Shown here: positions 48,087 through 60,243 of the stretch, in pieces
How the letters are laid out: each line of letters starts with the position of its first letter
How positions within the stretch are numbered: position 1 is the stretch's first letter
Source of the DNA: Chaenocephalus aceratus
Lineage: Eukaryota; Chordata; Actinopteri; Perciformes; Channichthyidae
Direction of reading: 5' to 3'
NCBI GenBank assembly: GCA_023974075.1
Contig: JAMFTG010000500.1
Span: 62,001-126,000, forward strand
DNA: 64,000 nucleotides
The notes under the pieces: generated by a model
The model's input: only the letters and a program-made list of their open reading frames with translations
Told to the model about the DNA's origin: nothing
Database searches by the model: none
Made by a program: the position numbers and the translations under genes

Positions 48087-48332
48087 TAGATATTTTCTGT
48101 TAGGCCAGTGGTTTCTTGTTAGGCCAATTCAGCATTTACAGTAAGATGAGCACATATTTTGTTTATTATAAAAACCCTTTACATTACTTTTTTTCCATTT
48201 TTTTTTACAATTATAATTTATGATCTTTTATGAATATATCTGGTTGTATATATTGCTCATTTTCCATAAAAGAAAAAACATGTATTTGAGTTTGTGTTTT
48301 ATTTGAGTTTGATGCATACAAATACTGTACTG

Positions 48333-48649
48333 CAGTGCTTATCAAAGTGTGGTCCGTGAGCCTAGGTCGTATATTGGTAACATTTCACATTTGAAATTAA
48401 TTAATTAATTTAAGTTTTCCGCACTATCGCGGGAATATCTCCGCAATGGAGAGAGCTTAAGTTTCACTTTCGATTGCATGATATAGCCCAGATAAACACC
48501 TTCATCACACATGTTGCCACTTGTTTGTACCATTTTCAGGCGATTTGTAAAAAACGATGTGTTTTTGGATATTTGTGGAGTTAGGTGGTCCGCGAGTGTT
48601 TTTTTATTGGTTAAGTGGTCCTTGGTATGAAAAAGTTTGAGAAACACTG
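48333..48649. mobile_element. Non-autonomous hAT-type element, family 2 copy 2 (317 bp)
   Basis: Perfect target duplication CTGTACTG (48325-48332 and 48650-48657). Ends CAGTGCTTATCAAAGTGTGG and AAAGTTTGAGAAACACTG; the interior matches 28430-28788 except for a small deletion near the left end. Confidence 0.93.
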
Positions 48650-48849
48650 CTGTACTGTATATGATGATTCTTGAAAATGCACTTTACCATAAAAGGCCAG
48701 CTCGGCCAGTTGGTAGAGGCTCATAGAAACAAAACTGTGTGGTCAGTCAAAACAATTACAATTGTTTGTGGTTATTTGTGGCCCATTTGATAAGAAAATG
48801 CAAACAAATACTTTTTCCATAGATTTTTTCTTGGTCTGGTAGTTAAAGG

Positions 48850-48990
<141 letters not shown>

Positions 48991-49438
48991 GTTCGTATTT
49001 AGTCTCCTGATTTTAAATGGGAATGAGTGTTCCCAAAGCACCGGTGTTCTGCAGTTTGTGTGGGCCTACTGTACTGTTGCACTATGTAGAAACTATGTCC
49101 AGGACAAGGTGTTTGGAAATGTTGTAAGATTCATAGCTAACCACACTGAAGATTATGGAGGTATTGATCAGTTTTCTCATATTTTTAAGCCTCAATTTGT
49201 CCTTCCCCCCCTCTAACATGACCAGAAGTCATAATTTAAGGGGTCATTTCTCAAGATTTTTTTCCAGGGTAGCATCCCCCCGGACCCCCCTAGCATGGTT
49301 TGGGCACCATTTCCATAGCCCCACCTAAAATATTTTCCACCGGCCGCCAGTGCCTTCTACACAATATAATATTTGCAAGTATAGAGTAGTGGCTGATGTT
49401 TTTAGTCAGAAACAAGTAAACTGTAGTGTACACTTATT

Positions 49439-49875
49439 CAGTGTTCGAATAACCCATTTGCTTTCGGGGGAGCCCTATTTTTATTTATTTTTTAAGATGC
49501 ATTCCCGTGGATTTTTCTGCGAGCGGCACGGAGATCATACTTGTTGCCTCTTTGCAAATCTCACATCCACATTTTTTTTTATGAAAAGCCATTGATACCT
49601 TTCATTCCACTGCATATTTTCTGTGTCCAGTTAAAAGCTGTAACCATAGCAACTTACGTAGCGTAAAGAATGCAGCGCCGCCACGTAGAGATGCGGCAAC
49701 ACCCAGAAATATTCACAAATATAAAACGAATATTCAGAAACTGTAACGAACAATGATTATTATTTATTTCAAGAACTTCTATTTACAGAAACTCAACATT
49801 CGTAATCTGTGTGACACAAAAATGCACGATTTTTTTAACCAAGCTCCCCCTGGCTTCCCCCCAATTCGAACACTG
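49439..49875. mobile_element. Probable non-autonomous hAT-type element, 437 bp
   Basis: Inverted ends CAGTGTTCGAAT and ATTCGAACACTG, with a following GGGGGAGCC / GGCTTCCCCC pair. Flanks CACTTATT and CAGTTATG match at 6 of 8 positions, a decayed target duplication. Confidence 0.65.
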
Positions 49876-50499
49876 CAGTTATGGCATTTCCTGTTTCTGC
49901 CGGAGAGAGGGGAGTTTGTCCCAAAGCTTGCCCCTGTATTTACTCCCTCCATCTGACAGGAGGGAGCCTCGTTGTCACTCCACTCCACGAGTATACACTA
50001 AGCATGCGTGAGTTTTAAACTGAAACGGTTGCCCAATTTGCATTGCTATATATATATATATATATATATATAGCAATGCAAATATATATATATATATATA
50101 ATTCCAAAGCTGGTAAAGACCTTTCAAATTTAGCAATAACAGTCATATAAGAAAAGTACTGATCTAATAACAGAGATTTGTTCTTGAATCTTTGTTCTTG
50201 TTTTTTTTATGGAAAATCTTTTATGTAATTTTATTTAATTTGAAATAAAATGAAAGACATTCACAGTTAATGTAATTAGATATAAATTATGAATGCCATA
50301 CATTTTTGCATACATTCACAGTAAATATTTCTTCAGATAGCTGTCGAACAGAAGTTAAATCTATTTCTCACTTATTCTGACAATGTACTTAACCCAATAA
50401 AAGGAGTTGTTAAATAATAGTGGAGTCACGTTTTATAACAATAACTCATCTCTCTCGTTCAGATTAATATTATCGTTTTTTTGTCGTTTTCTCTTTTCT
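49876..50499. other. Unassigned AT-rich sequence upstream of the zinc finger gene
   Basis: Contains the 50-bp palindrome at 50036-50085 and a further TA run to 50100. Otherwise unique and AT-rich. Confidence 0.45.
50036..50085. repeat. Perfect 50-bp palindrome with octamer-like ends
   Basis: Arms ATTTGCATTGC and GCAATGCAAAT enclose fourteen TA repeats, so the whole 50 bp is its own reverse complement. Each arm includes ATTTGCAT/ATGCAAAT, the POU octamer. Confidence 0.95.
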
Positions 50500-50824
50500 G
50501 CTTTCCCAAACGCCACTGTGCCAAGTGTCCTATTTGGGGTGCCGTATATGGCGGACCATCTCGCACATGCGCATTGCAAATCGGGCAGGGATTCAGATCT
50601 GGTAGTCACCCTGGGTCCGTCGATACGGTTCTCTCTCTCTCTCTCTGTGTTCCTGAGAAAGCGTGTGTGAGCTCCAGCTCTACTGATCCATCATCTGTGT
50701 GTTTGGATAAACCTCCGAATGGACTGTGTGCTCTTTTTTCTGGAGCGTTTACCTCGGACTATAGGAGCTAGCTTAGCATGCTAGCTGGAAACACGTTGGC
50801 AACACTAGTCAGATTGAGAGTTTG
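50500..50824 (+). promoter_or_regulatory. Candidate promoter and 5-prime UTR of the zinc finger gene
   Basis: ATGGCGG at 50548-50554 resembles a YY1 site and CGCACATGCGCA at 50562-50573 resembles an NRF1 site, both common near start sites of TATA-less housekeeping-type promoters. The stretch is GC-richer than the upstream AT-rich DNA. A CT run lies at 50632-50645. The start site is not known. Confidence 0.5.
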
Positions 50825-51068
50825 ATGGAGAGAGAAACGGTGTGTTTAACGGAGTTTGCAGGAAAAGGTGATCTAGTAAACATGAGTAAAGTCCAAATGC
50901 TGCTGTCGTTGAAGAAGCAGCGACTCACTGCTGAAGAGATATTTGCTCTGTTTGAAAAAACGATAGCAGAGCTCGAGGAGGAGCTGTCTCGTTCCAAAGA
51001 GGAGAACAAGAGACTCCAGAAACTACTGGACGCTGTGTTACAGCCTCAGCTTCGGATACACAGAGCAG
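50825..51068 (+). CDS. C2H2 zinc finger protein, exon 1 (N-terminal coiled region)
   Basis: The ATG at 50825 opens MERETVCLTEFAG; a second in-frame ATG at 50882 (MSKVQMLLSLKKQRLTAEEI) matches where many fish zinc finger proteins of this type begin, so either could be used. The exon encodes a charged, probably helical segment (TIAELEEELSRSKEENKRLQ, then KLLDAVLQPQLRIHRA) and ends at GAGCAG before the donor GTATGT in phase 1. This exon is characteristic of a large teleost family whose second exon carries acidic KEE motifs and zinc fingers. Exon 2 starts at 62137 with a compatible phase. Presumed nuclear DNA-binding factor; target unknown. Confidence 0.85.
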
Positions 51069-52346
51069 GTATGTTCCCTTTACTCTTAATTAACACTTTA
51101 AACCAGGGGTGTCCAAACTACGGCCCGGGGGCCGGTGTTGTGCCGTAGGTTGAAGGTTTGCCGTAGACTGAAGCCCTGTTCGCGGGGACGCGTAAAGAAG
51201 ACGTCATCGCCTGTATTGAGCGTTTGTCTAGTTTATTAAGCTTTTTTCTCTCTTGAATGATATATTTCCCATCAGATTAAACAGCAAACGGCTGAATAAA
51301 TAGTGTGCATACAATTACGAGCTGGCTCGTTTTAAGGACACCATCTTCGTATTGGAACAAACTTCCGTTTTTAAGTGTAGTCCCACTCTTATGTTCCTCC
51401 TTCCTACAGAACAGACAATGAAAGGATAAGATGTCATTTGTCAGTATAGTCCTATTTCTTAAAATATTGTCTGTTATTTAAGTGTCTGATACTTGATAAC
51501 CACGAATAGTAAGCAATGATATGACAGTAATGATATAACATGATAATGTCAGACACTGTGTTATTTTCAAACAAGCCTAAAAGATAATTAGTTCAAACTG
51601 GCTTCACTCGCTTTAATTGCTCCTTTGAATGTCATTTTCCTATTGTAATTTTAATTTTAAAGTGACATTGAATATTTTGAAAGGTGCCCTAAAATAAAGT
51701 GTATTAAATGTTCCTTATTTTAGACTAGGTTTTTCCTGTTGTCAATAGGGAAGATCTGCACTGTTCTCTACATAACATGTTCAGCAGAGCAGGTATTTCT
51801 CCTGCCAAAATGCTCTAATTTTTTTAACACTTTCAACTCTTTTTCAAGCTGAAAAATAATTTCTTTGATTTAAAGACAAGTGAATGCATTACATATAAGG
51901 AATTAATAAATGGATTATCATGCAATTATATTGACCAAAAAGTAATCTACAAAATAAATGTGGAAAATATTTAATTCATAAAATAATAAATGTTTCCTTT
52001 TGCAGTTGTTCCACTAATTATCTCTCTTCCTTTTTTTAATGTTCCCCATTATAAAGGTATTTTTTAATGATTAATTCATTGTTAAATGTATGTATTTATT
52101 TTTTCATCTTGAGACAAGAAATACAAGCTTACATTTTGGGTGTATTCAGATTGCGGGTTCCCTCTTCTATCATCATTTATAGAAGTGCAACCTTAAACAT
52201 GTACACGGTAAAATGCGACACTGACAATAATCAAGAAACGTCATAAATCAAACACTGACGGGGAACATTTTATTTCACTATCATTACTTTTATATAAGAA
52301 GGTGCTGTACTTGTTTCTGAGAATACTTTTAAGTACTTTTACTTAA

Positions 52347-52680
52347 AGGTGGGGTAGGTAAGTGTGAGAAACCGGCTCGAGATCGCTAGAATTTGAAAAT
52401 ACACAACCGGATAAAATCTGCCACTTCCTTACAGAGCCCCTCCCCCAACGCACACATGACCAATGAGGGCACGAGATAAGTGTGTGCCCCGATGGAAGGC
52501 TGACAGGCAGGTAGGCCATGTACTTTTTACAGTATTACGGCTTCTACAGATGACATTTTGTTATGTATTTTTTGTCAAAGCACTTCAGATATTCATTGCT
52601 ATCGGGATGTTAAGAGCATTCCATGGAATATAACAAAAAGTGTATCTCGAGCCGGTTTCTGAAACTTACCTACCCCACCT
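52347..52680. mobile_element. TTAA-flanked MITE, 334 bp
   Basis: TTAA at 52343-52346 and 52681-52684. Inverted ends AGGTGGGGTAGGTAAG and CTTACCTACCCCACCT, followed by GAAACCGGCTCGAGA and its partner TCTCGAGCCGGTTTC. TTAA targets are used by piggyBac and Kolobok elements; the family is not decided. Confidence 0.9.
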
Positions 52681-52880
52681 TTAAAGGGGACCTAGTATGC
52701 AAAATGCACTTTTTGATGTATTTTATACATAAATTTGTGTCCCTGGTGTGTAAGGAGACTCAAATATTCAGAAAATACAACCCTGTCTCTTTTCCTCCTT
52801 ACCCACATCTCTAAAAAAACAAAACGGGGGTGCAAACGAGCAGATCCAGGATTTGGCTCCTATGACGTCATTGGTGAAAT

Positions 52881-53457
52881 GTGGCACACGTGACACGTCA
52901 CAACCCATCGTCTCCGGCACACGTCCCAACCTAGCGTGTCCGGCACACGTGACACGTCCCAACCTATCGTCTCCGGCACACGTCCCAACCTATCGTCTCC
53001 GGCACACGTCCCACCTATCGTCTCCGGCACACGTCCCAACCTAGCGTCTCCGGCACACGTGACACGTCCCAACCTATCGTCTCCGGCACACGTCCCAACC
53101 TATCGTCTCCGGCACACGTCCCAACCTATCGTCTCCGGCACACGTCCTAAACCTATCGTCTCCGGCACACGTGACACGTCCCAACCTATCGTCTCCGGCA
53201 CACGTCCCAACCTATCGTCTCCGGCACACGTCCCAACCTATCGTCTCCGGCACACGTCCCAACCTATCGTCTCCGGCACACGTCCCAACCTATCGTCTCC
53301 GGCACATGTCCCACGTCCCAACCTATCGTCTCCGGCACACGTCCCAACCTATCGTCTCCGGCACACGTCCCACGTCCCAACCTATCGTCTCCGGCACACG
53401 TCCCACGTCCCAACCTATCGTCTCCGGCACACGTGACACGTCCCAACCTATCGTCTC
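52881..53457. repeat. 26-bp minisatellite within the MITE (about 20 copies)
   Basis: Unit CCGGCACACGTCCCAACCTA then TCGTCT. Longer units add GACACGT or CACGTCC, the former producing CACGTG E-box sequences. The GC-rich units contrast with the AT-rich flanks. Confidence 0.96.
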
Positions 53458-54121
53458 AGTATACAGTCATCTAGCTCAGTAGTTCCCAACCGTTTTCAGT
53501 CAGCCTTGTGTAATTGGAAATATTTTCGAGTCCCCCCTAATCCGGTTCCCACCGAGATTGGTGGAATTCATTGTATACTTTGTACAAACATTACATTTTC
53601 TCTGCTAATAATAACAACACAAAAAGATCCAACTATACATTTATATATTATGTATTGAACATGAACAAAAGTGCTTGTATTGGCAGATGATCCTGTGCCA
53701 CTGTGAAATAATGAGGCCTAATTGAAACAATTACAAATACAGCGTATCGATCCGCTTCTTTAACAGTATTTTTATAAGTTATTTTTGTAATATTTTAGGG
53801 GAAAAACTAAACAAATTAGAAACATAATTCACATTCATTAATTGTATGTATAGTGTGGATTATGGGCTGCTAGCACACATAACATTGCATTGGTGTTAGT
53901 AGTAAGTAGATTTACTACTTATATTGAGGTACTTAAGTATTTCCTCTTTTGCTTCTTTGTAATTCTGCTCCTCTACAGTTCAGAGGTAAATGATGTACTT
54001 TTACTACATGTATTTAATACCTTTAGTCACTTTACAGATCTGGATTAATGATGTGAAATATGATCAACTCTTAAATCAGACTTTAGTTACACCTGGAGTA
54101 AATCCACCAGCTACCCTGCAG

Positions 54122-55359
54122 CAGAGGTGTGGACTCGAGTCACATGACTTGGACTCGAATCAGACTCGAGTCACCAATTTGATGACTTGAGACTCGACTT
54201 GACAAAATCACAAAACACTTGCGACTCGACTTGGACTTGAACACCAATGACTTGGGACTTGACTTGGACTTGAGCCTTCTGACTTGAGGTGACTTGATCA
54301 TTTAATTCAGAGGTCTCCAACACGCCGATCGCGAGCTGCCGTTAGAAGAGCAGACTCCCGTTGGGGAGAGCAGAATCTTCAGCCGCTCCTACTCTTGCTG
54401 AGAATCCTTGCAGGCAGGGGCGGGATTTTATTTAGCTGAGCCACCATGCGGCCAATCATATGCGAGGACACACTAGGAGCATACCATTATGTGAAAGAAG
54501 GGTGGGGGGCACAGCAGGTGTAGTGGTACAGGCCAGCTGCACAGAGCGACGGATTTAAATGCATGTGCGTCGGAAAAAGTCAAGAAATGAGAAAAAACCG
54601 AAAAAAGAAGCAGCATCTGGCTGCTTTTCAATGATACTGGAGAAAGCAAAGCTGAGTGCAGGATTTGTAAAATGAAAATAACCTTTTTTGGTTACCTTTA
54701 TTTTGGTAACTGTCAGAGGTGGGAGAATTTCAGATCTTGTACTTGAGTACAAAAGTACCAGAGTGTAGGAATACTCGGTTACAATAAAAAGTCCTGCATT
54801 CAAAATGTTACAAGTAAAAGTACAAAAGTATTAGCATCAAAATATAGTTAAAGTACCACCTGCAGAGGGATCTAGATGCCGGTGTTCTCTTCCCCATCGA
54901 GACCGCCTGGCTGCACATTATCCCCAGCATAAAGATAGATTGTGGGTCCCTTACAACATGTTGTACACAGTGATAAACATTCTGTCACCTCAACATCAGG
55001 GATTTTATACATTAAACTCCTTCTGAATCAAACCGTCACGGTAGCCTTACCTTATTGTTCCCTCTTAAAATAGAAAAAAACACGTTACTTTACCAGCAGA
55101 GAGAAAATTGATTATTAATGTGACTAATAAAGAGCAATTTGATTATTAAGTATTATTCTGCTGATCAATGTCATTACATTTGGTGAAAAACACATAATGA
55201 CTTGTTTATGACTCGTTTTGTCAACGTTTAGGACTTGGACTTGACTTGAACTTGCCCAACCTGACTTGAGACTTGACTCGGACTTGAGCGCAAAGACTTG
55301 AGCGCAAAGACTTGAGACTTGACTTGGACTTGCAAAACAATGACTTGGTCCCACCTCTG
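54122..55359. mobile_element. hAT-type element nested in the 3.8-kb element
   Basis: Perfect target duplication CCCTGCAG (54114-54121 and 55360-55367). Ends CAGAGGTGTGGACTCGAGTC and GACTTGGTCCCACCTCTG. Repeated GACTTGGACTTGA phrases flank both ends. Further hAT-like starts at about 54308 (CAGAGGTCTCCAACACGCC) and 54714 (CAGAGGTGGGAGAATTTC) suggest more nesting inside. Confidence 0.9.
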
Positions 55360-55544
55360 CCCTGCAGTATACAAAGTCATTCAAACTAGCTGCACCTTTA
55401 CCAGCTTTGAGAACACTTTCATGATCAATCATTATAAAACATATCATATATATTATTCTGAAATGGACCAATCTGCACAACGACTACCCTGCAGTATACT
55501 GCTTTTACTTAAGTTCTTCTGATCAGGGCCGGACTGGGACAATA

Positions 55545-56225
55545 ATGGCGCATTTCCACTACAGCGCGGTTTAAGCGTGCCGTGCCCGGCCCGTCTTTGG
55601 TTGGGTTTCCACTTGGTGTAGTACCGGCTAGGGGGTACTATTTCACAGTTTTTCTGGCCCCATAAAATCGAGGTTCTTAGAGGGCCAACAACCAGGCTGA
55701 GTCGGGCTGAGTATGCTAAACGAGAGAGAGAATCGCTGGCAAGGGGGCTACAACTACAACAAGATGAACATATTTTACTGTGATTTAATTGTAATACACG
55801 TTTCTAAATGATGCCGAAGTAACAACATACTGATACCGGTTAGTAAAAACCATGAATTAATGCTTTGACCAGTCTGCAGACAGACGGTAGGCGAAAAACC
55901 TTTTTAAAATGTGTGTTTTCTGAATGGAGCTTGGCTAAGCTAACGTTATATATGCTCCGACCGTCCACACTCACAACAACGGCCTATACAGACATGAATA
56001 AACCAGTGACTGTATTCGCCATGACACAGGCAGTCTGTGGTTTGTACTTGATTAACTTCTGTCTAGTTTCTGAACAGATATGAGGAGCTGTGAGCTTGAG
56101 TGCTAACAGCTAACGGCTGAAGTTGTTTTTCTGTAGTTCGCATTGAAGATGACGTCACGGCTCCGCCTACACTGCGTTACTATAGTTACTGTCCCAGCTA
56201 CTAAACTGTAATGGAAACGCAGCAT
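55545..56225. mobile_element. MITE with GGCGCATTTCCACTACA-type ends, copy 1
   Basis: Begins ATGGCGCATTTCCACTACAG and ends CTGTAATGGAAACGCAGCAT. The internal stretch GTGACGTCATC-like and GGCTCCGCCTACACTGCG blocks match copy 2 in reverse. PIF/Harbinger-like by appearance only. Confidence 0.75.
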
Positions 56226-56609
56226 AAAGTGAGCCAGTCCTAACAAGGCCTAACTAACCAAAAACATACCATATCCAATACAAAAACTTTTTTTGAAAAT
56301 TGTTTATTTATTTATTTTTGGTTCATTTATAGTTGTGAGTGTGTCTGGGCTCCTGAATAAGCCTCACCTGTCTCCCTCCTCTCCCCCTCTCCCTCCTCTC
56401 CCCCTGCTCTTCTTTGAGGCAGCAGCAAAGACTAGTTTTAGCTCTCAACAAGTTTTTAAAGTTTCTTACCATTTTTTTTTTTCACCAATTTAACATTTTT
56501 TTCTTTTTAGTCATGCATATTTGACTAATCACTCCCCCCTCAAATGGAAATATGTGTTTACATAAATGGTGACCAAACCGTTAGAGACCCACAGAGATGA
56601 CTTAGACTT

Positions 56610-56886
56610 ATGGCGCATTTCCACTACACGGCCTCGCTCGGTATGGCTAGGCCTCGTTAGGACTGGCTCACTTTATGGCGTATTTCCATTACAGTTTAGG
56701 AACTGGGGTAGTATCTATAGTAACGCAGTGTAGGCGGAGCTGTGACGTCATCTTCAATGAGAGCCCCATAAAAACACCCTCAGAGTTCACAGCCACGATT
56801 TTATGAGGCCAGAAAAACTGTGAATTAGGGCCTGCACGGCTCGGCACGCTTACAGCGAGCTCCGCGCTGCAGTGGAAACGCGCCAT
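56610..56886. mobile_element. MITE with GGCGCATTTCCACTACA-type ends, copy 2
   Basis: Begins TATGGCGCATTTCCACTACA and ends GCAGTGGAAACGCGCCATAA. An internal TTTATGGCGTATTTCCATTA at about 56672 looks like a second left end, so this may be one copy inserted in another. Confidence 0.75.
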
Positions 56887-57044
56887 AAATGAACTATCTA
56901 AACACTCAGAGTCCTTAACCTCACCTGAGCTGTAGTTATCTCTCTCAGTCTGACAGCAGAGGACACTCCCTCCACCTTGTTGTTGAAACAGCTCCTTAGA
57001 GCAGCTAGCTAACCAGATGCTAACAACAAAATTACAAGTAACCG

Positions 57045-57051
57045 GTTCTCT

Positions 57052-57074
<23 letters not shown>
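57045..57074. repeat. CT microsatellite
   Basis: Fifteen CT units followed by CGCGCGCGC. Confidence 0.97.
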
Positions 57075-57082
<8 letters not shown>

Positions 57083-58341
57083 TACACACACCCTGATTTA
57101 TGATCGTATGGGATAGGCCATGTCGGCAGACCACATCATTTAGACAGACGTCACCCTGTGTGAGGCAAACCCACAGCGTTGCGTTCACAAAAACTGTGTC
57201 AATGTTATTGATTTTACGAGCAAACAATGTTTATTTACAATTTCTTCCCAAGCCTCACGCACCCCCCCCCCCCCTGCAATAGCGCTGCGCCCCCAGGTTG
57301 GGAACCACTGGTCTAGCTGAATCTCCTCTCGCAGCTGTGTGTCTGTGTATTCAGCATGATGTCTGCAGGAGACATAATGCTTGAAGTGATTTGGAACATA
57401 ATGTGGCATTTAATCACGACAGCGTTTAGCTGAGTTTCTCCCGGTAGAAAACTCTTAGCAGAGGAAAGCTGCGCTACGCTACAAAGGGGCGTGGCTAGCA
57501 GAAGCTGTTCCATTTAAAGCTACGGTCACAGAATCAGCCTTTTTGGAACAGGCCTGGAATAGAGGGGTATGAGAAATGGCTACAATGGGTGATCTGTTTG
57601 GTATTTTAAGCAAATAACTTCAGTCATGTTTTGTATAGGTATGGCCCTACAATATATTTTTAGTATTAACATTCTATAGGCGTAGTGTAGCTGTGAACAA
57701 TCACAAATACAATTCATTGTTTACATTGCAGCTAGTGCTAAACCAGAATAAATAACCCCTTTTCATTTTTAACTGGAAGTGGAATGGGGCTGGGCTACGT
57801 GAGGTGAATTGAGCCAACAAAAATACACAATAGGTGGGACTAAGAAAGATAATATTAAAGTATAAAAACAAAGGCATTATTAGGGCTGTAAAATGTCTCC
57901 CGTTTTAATGGTGATTAGATTTTTAAATGCTAACTCGATTGAGGCCCATCAGCTCTGATCTGCGGCCACTTCCCCCCCAGAAACTGTATTTAAATCTCAT
58001 CCTGATCACTGACCTGCCAGTGTGCAACTCGATTTTGACAGGATAACAACTGGTGACTTCTAGAATTGTGTGAGTAACATTCTGTTTTTAGACTTCTCTG
58101 TTTCAGTGTGTGTGCTCTGTATCAACGCTCTGTAGTTGATCTGACTGAAATTGTGATTTTAAATCTTAAAACCGCTACAGTATCTGTCAGGCAGAAACTT
58201 GGGACAAGTAATTTGACTGAAACCTTAAAACTGAACTAACATTTGTAGACTACTAAGAGCTTTATTGAGTAGGTGTAACTGTATTAAGGGTTAAACTCAT
58301 AACTTTATAACTTAGGGTTTAATGTAATTGTAAAACCATTG

Positions 58342-58627
58342 CGTCGAAAGGAGCCAGTTGAGGTGGTTCGGGCACCTAGTTATGATGCCACCTGGGTGCC
58401 TCCCTAGGGAGGTGTTCCAGACACGTCCAGCTGGGAAGAGACCAAGGGGTAGACCTAGGACCAGGTGGAGGGATTATATCTCTTCGCTGGCCTGGGAGCG
58501 CCTTGGGACCCCCAGTCAGAGCTGGTTGATGTCGCAGGGAAAAGGAAGTTTGGGGCTCTCTGCTGGAACTGCTACCCCCGCGACCCGACCACGGATAAGC
58601 GGGAGAAGATGGATGGATGGATGGATG
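58342..58627 (+). mobile_element. RTE/Rex3-like LINE 3-prime fragment with 12-bp target duplication
   Basis: Encodes RWFGHLVMMPPGCLPREVFQ, then GKRPRGRPRTRWRDYISSLA, the conserved end of RTE-type proteins, then CCACGGATAAGCGGGAGAAG and ATGG repeats. GTAAAACCATTG occurs at 58330-58341 and 58628-58639, a perfect 12-bp target duplication, so both ends are defined. Strong 5-prime truncation. Confidence 0.93.
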
Positions 58628-58977
58628 GTAAAACCATTGGGCCACTGAAAAGACACAATAACAACTCGGGAGAGAGCCAGTCTAGATTTCCTTTTGAGGG
58701 CCACCAGCTGCAGAGAGTTAACTAATTAAAGGGACGCGGCCCCACAGCTGTGAGAACTCAGCAATCAGGTGTCCATTTTAGGTAGCACTTTAGGTAGCAC
58801 TTTCCTGGAGCGTCAGCTTCAGCGTCAGACAGACGAAGACTGACAAAGACAATAGAGTCCTGCTGGAGTAAGACTGACAAAGACAATAGAGTCCTGCTGG
58901 AGTTACGAGGGTGGCAAAGAGGCAAATCCTACTTTGATTGCGCTAAGTATCGCTGGTGTTTTGTTTTATTTGGTTGT

Positions 58978-60243
58978 TTGGCCCCTCAGGCTATAATCAT
59001 GTGTATTTTCTCCATTCCTGTTTATGTGTCTTCTCGCAATTATCACTGGCCCCGTGTATCTCGTAATCGATATAACCGGCCAGCTCCCGTCTATCCCACA
59101 TGCTCCACTGAGATCCAACATATAGTTTCAGGCGGCCTGTGGAACTGCCAGTCAGCTGTTCCTAAGGCTGACTTCATCTCTGGCTACGCTTCCCTGCAGT
59201 CTCTGGATTTCCTTGCTCTCACTGAGACCTGGATTACTCCATCCAACACATCCACCCCAGCAGCTCTCTCCACAGCATATTCCTTCTCCCATACACCCAG
59301 AGGCAGAGGAGGTGGCACTGGTCTCCTGCTCTCTCCCAAATGGAGCGTTTCCCTCTTCAAGCTACCTAACTTCACTCCTTCCACCTTTGAATTCCATGCC
59401 GTCACAGTAACCCATCCTATACAATGAACCATTGTTGTTCTCTACCATCCACCAGGCGCCTTGGGGGACTTCTTGGAGGAATTAGATAATCTCCTCTCAC
59501 ACATCCCTGAAACTGGCCCTCCCGCTGTACTTCTCGGAGACTTCAACCTCCAGACGGGGAAGATAGACGAACTAACATCTCTGTTAACCGCCTTTGCTTT
59601 CTCACTGTCTCCGTCCCCACCAACTCATGAAGCTGACAATGTCCTTGATTTCATATTCTCAAGGAACTGCACTACTTCTAACCTCTCTGTAAACCCGCTC
59701 CATACATCCGATCACTTCTTCATTTCATTCTCTCTACCCCTTTCCAAACATAACGAACTAATCTCTTCTCATCCTGCACCTGTCCGCCGTAACCTTCGTT
59801 CCCTCTCCCCCTCTACCTTTGCCTCATCGGTGCTCTCAGCCCTCCCTTCCTCTGACTCGTTCCAACTTCTGCCTCCAAACTCTGCTGCAGAAACTCTCCT
59901 CTCTACTCTCTCATCCTCTCTGGACTCTCTCTGTCCTCTCACATCTCGGCAGGCTCGGCAGTCCCCTCCTGCTCTCTGGCTAAATGACGCACTGCGTGCT
60001 AATAGAACCGTCCTTCGGGCAGCAGAGCGGAAACGGTCCAAACACCATGACGACCTCCTAACCTATCAGGCTCTCCTCTCCTCTTTCTCTGCTTCGATCT
60101 CTCAGGCAAAAAGCACTTTCTTTCAAGATAAGATCCAATCTTCATATTCAAATCCCAAAAAACTATTTTCCATCTTCTCCACCCTCTTGGACCCCCCCCA
60201 AAGCCCCTCCCCCCTCCTCACTTCTGTCAAGCGACTTTGTTAA
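58978..60243 (+). pseudogene. L2 endonuclease region with one in-frame stop
   Basis: Apurinic-type endonuclease that nicks target DNA for target-primed reverse transcription. Seen: FLALTETWITPSN with the catalytic glutamate motif, RGRGGGTGLL, then after a TGA at 59425-59427 the same frame continues with VVLYHPPGAL, VLLGDFNLQTGK and TSDHFFISFSLPL, the last being the SDH catalytic box. The TGA could be CpG decay of CGA. The frame ends at 60243 through a frameshift near 60235, where KRLC replaces the expected continuation. Confidence 0.88.

Larger units (their letters stand above)
53477..57310. mobile_element. hAT-type element, 3.8 kb, with nested elements
   Basis: Ends CAGTAGTTCCCAACCG and GGTTGGGAACCACTG. 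Flanks ATCTAGCT (53469-53476) and GTCTAGCT (57311-57318) match at 7 of 8 positions. The interior holds at least three other inverted-repeat elements; no transposase frame was recognised, so it is probably non-autonomous. Confidence 0.85.
52681..57660. mobile_element. TTAA-type MITE split by a 3.8-kb hAT element
   Basis: It starts TTAAAGGGGACCTAGTATGC directly after the previous MITE. The left half contains a 26-bp minisatellite. The hAT element 53477-57310 interrupts it. The right half (about 57319-57660: ATGTCTGCAGGAGACATAAT, ACAGAATCAGCCTTTTTGGA, GTTTGGTATTTTAAGC) has the look of the other half of such an element, but the right terminus is decayed. Confidence 0.6.

Noticed and set aside
51104..51150. 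Another hAT element in the zinc finger intron
   Set aside because: Only one terminus (CAGGGGTGTCCAAACTACGG) is seen; the partner end and 8-bp duplication were not found, so no element boundaries are reported.
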